From the NCBI GenBank assembly GCA_030831475.1, contig JAURKY010000003.1, positions 1-64,000 of the forward strand: a stretch of 64,000 nt of DNA. Reading direction: 5' to 3'. The stretch comes from Burkholderiales bacterium (GTDB lineage Bacteria; Pseudomonadota; Gammaproteobacteria; Burkholderiales; Methylophilaceae). How positions within the stretch are numbered: the first letter of the stretch is position 1; every line of letters begins with the position of its first letter. Made by a program: the position numbers and the translations under genes. Under the pieces are notes generated by a model. That model saw only the letters and a list, made by a program, of their open reading frames with translations, searched no databases and was not told the DNA's origin. Below, piece by piece: positions 63,088 to 64,000 of the stretch.

Positions 63088-64000
63088 AGGCTGTTATCAC
63101 CTTCTTTATTGACTCGTGCCATAGCCTCTTGAATCGCTTTTCTTTTTTCTTCAACTAATTTAGATTTTTCATCTGATGAAGTTTGAGCTCGTCTTTGCGC
63201 GTTTCTCTCAGCCCTCTCTATTTTTTCACGCTCTAGTCTGGATAATCTAAATTCATTTCTTTCTCGTGCGATATTTGCTTCCTCTTGATGCTGTCTTTCT
63301 TCGATGATTTCACTTTTTGCAAAACGGTAATATTGCACTAAGGGAATATTGCTTGGACAGACATACGAACAACATCCACATTCGATACAATCAAAAAGAT
63401 TATATTCCTCCACTTTATCAAGTTGTTTGGACTTACTAAACCAATAAAGCTCTTGCGGTTGTAACTCAACAGGGCATGCCTCGGCACATCGTGCGCACCT
63501 TATACAGGGAAGCACAGGAGCATCATTTTTTAACATTTCAGTCTCTGCACTGATAATGCAATTCATTGCTTTGGTGACTGGAACTTGAATTGATGGAAGT
63601 GCGAAGCCCATCATGGGGCCACCCATGATAAAGGTCTGATTGTTTATTTTTTGCCCACCAGCATCAGTAATGATCTCTTCTAATGGTGTACCAAATAGAA
63701 CTTCGTAATTTCTTGGTTTTTTGATATTGCCAGTGATTGTAATAATCCTAGAAAGCGAAGGCTCACCAAATTCGAGGAAACGATATATCGCAACAATAGT
63801 TGCTACATTAAACATTTGAATGCCTAATTCACTTGACCTTGTATTTTTAGGAATCTTAATACCCTTCGTAAGGTAAATTAATCTCTTTGCATCACCGCTA
63901 GGATAGATGGTGGGGACTATTTTTAAACTGATATTTTTTTCATTTATTATTGCTTTTTTTATTTTTTCTATGGCATCAAGTTTATTATCCTCAATTGAGA
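63084..64000 (-). CDS. rsxC: Electron transport complex subunit RsxC/RnfC, C-terminal part (5' partial)
   Basis: The frame is open from the window edge to the TGA at 63084-63086, giving about 305 C-terminal residues. The edge reads SIEDNKLDAIEKIKKAI and VPTIYPSGDAKRLIYLTKG, which are RsxC/RnfC sequences, so the true start lies beyond 64000 and the internal Met at 63815 is not the start. Two [4Fe-4S] sites follow: CIRCARCAEACPVEL and CIECGCCSYVCPSNIP. The last 70 residues are charged (Lys, Glu, Arg), the expected coiled-coil tail, here much shorter than the long repeats of E. coli. It is the NADH- and FMN-binding entry subunit. Confidence 0.93.
   Translation of the reverse strand, partial: SIEDNKLDAIEKIKKAIINEKNISLKIVPTIYPSGDAKRLIYLTKGIKIPKNTRSSELGIQMFNVATIVAIYRFLEFGEPSLSRIITITGNIKKPRNYEVLFGTPLEEIITDAGGQKINNQTFIMGGPMMGFALPSIQVPVTKAMNCIISAETEMLKNDAPVLPCIRCARCAEACPVELQPQELYWFSKSKQLDKVEEYNLFDCIECGCCSYVCPSNIPLVQYYRFAKSEIIEERQHQEEANIARERNEFRLSRLEREKIERAERNAQRRAQTSSDEKSKLVEEKRKAIQEAMARVNKEGDNSL

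Overview
The window looks like a piece of a small, AT-rich genome of a methylotrophic betaproteobacterium, most like the marine OM43 / Methylophilales group. This rests on gene content, not on a database search: the end of a XoxF-type methanol dehydrogenase with xoxJ and cytochrome genes, an NAD-dependent molybdenum formate dehydrogenase operon with cofactor genes beside it, betaproteobacterial gene orders (HAD phosphatase-argB, dciA / M23 peptidase / secA), very short spacers, many 1-8 nt overlaps, and no insertion sequences, phage genes, CRISPR arrays or tRNAs.

Layout. 1-4007 (+): methanol oxidation and electron transfer: xoxF C-terminus, xoxJ, two near-duplicate c-type cytochromes (one soluble, one lipid-anchored) and a type II NADH dehydrogenase. 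4004-9938 (-): lysophospholipid transporter LplT, PIN-PhoH ATPase, Bcp peroxiredoxin and moeA-mobA-moaA. 10008-15959 (+): fdsGBA-fdhD-fdsD. The moa/mob/moe block points away from it across a 69 bp spacer, so the window carries the formate dehydrogenase and part of its cofactor pathway. 15956-20190 (-): a GT-C glycosyltransferase, rpmE, rho, trxA and a BON-domain lipoprotein. 20225-22393 (+): rsmI, pyrC and a short RNase P RNA gene. 22556-40610 (+): a complete dcw cluster from mraZ to ftsZ followed by lpxC. 40613-42803 (+): a tiny membrane protein, an atypical SDR and cca. 42790-46651 (-): rsmE, then an operon of an HTH-ArgA fusion, argB and a HAD phosphatase. 46670-52955 (+): a thioredoxin-fold protein, tkt-gap-pgk-purC and a TspO-like membrane protein. 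53039-56405 (-): H+-pyrophosphatase, TauE-type permease and DciA. 56449-60221 (+): M23 peptidase, secA and a DUF1289 protein. 60218-64000 (-): nth and rsxEGDC, with rsxC running off the window.

Points most worth a second look. (1) N-acetylglutamate synthase carries an N-terminal Cro/C1-type DNA-binding domain, and a long inverted repeat lies over its own start region, which suggests an enzyme-repressor controlling arginine synthesis. (2) rsmH is broken by a -1 frameshift exactly at a run of ten A, a candidate for polymerase slippage. (3) murG appears to start at AUU. (4) The RNase P RNA is about 100 nt shorter than the E. coli one, with P3 reduced to a 4 bp hairpin. (5) The mraZ leader has three 10-bp-spaced MraZ-type boxes directly after a promoter, then an 11 bp inverted repeat. 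(6) The hppA leader carries two copies of one 16 bp palindrome, for an unidentified regulator. (7) Four of the five convergent gene pairs overlap at their stop codons and have no terminator.

All family assignments come from reading motifs and comparing with remembered family members. No similarity search, folding or expression analysis was run.
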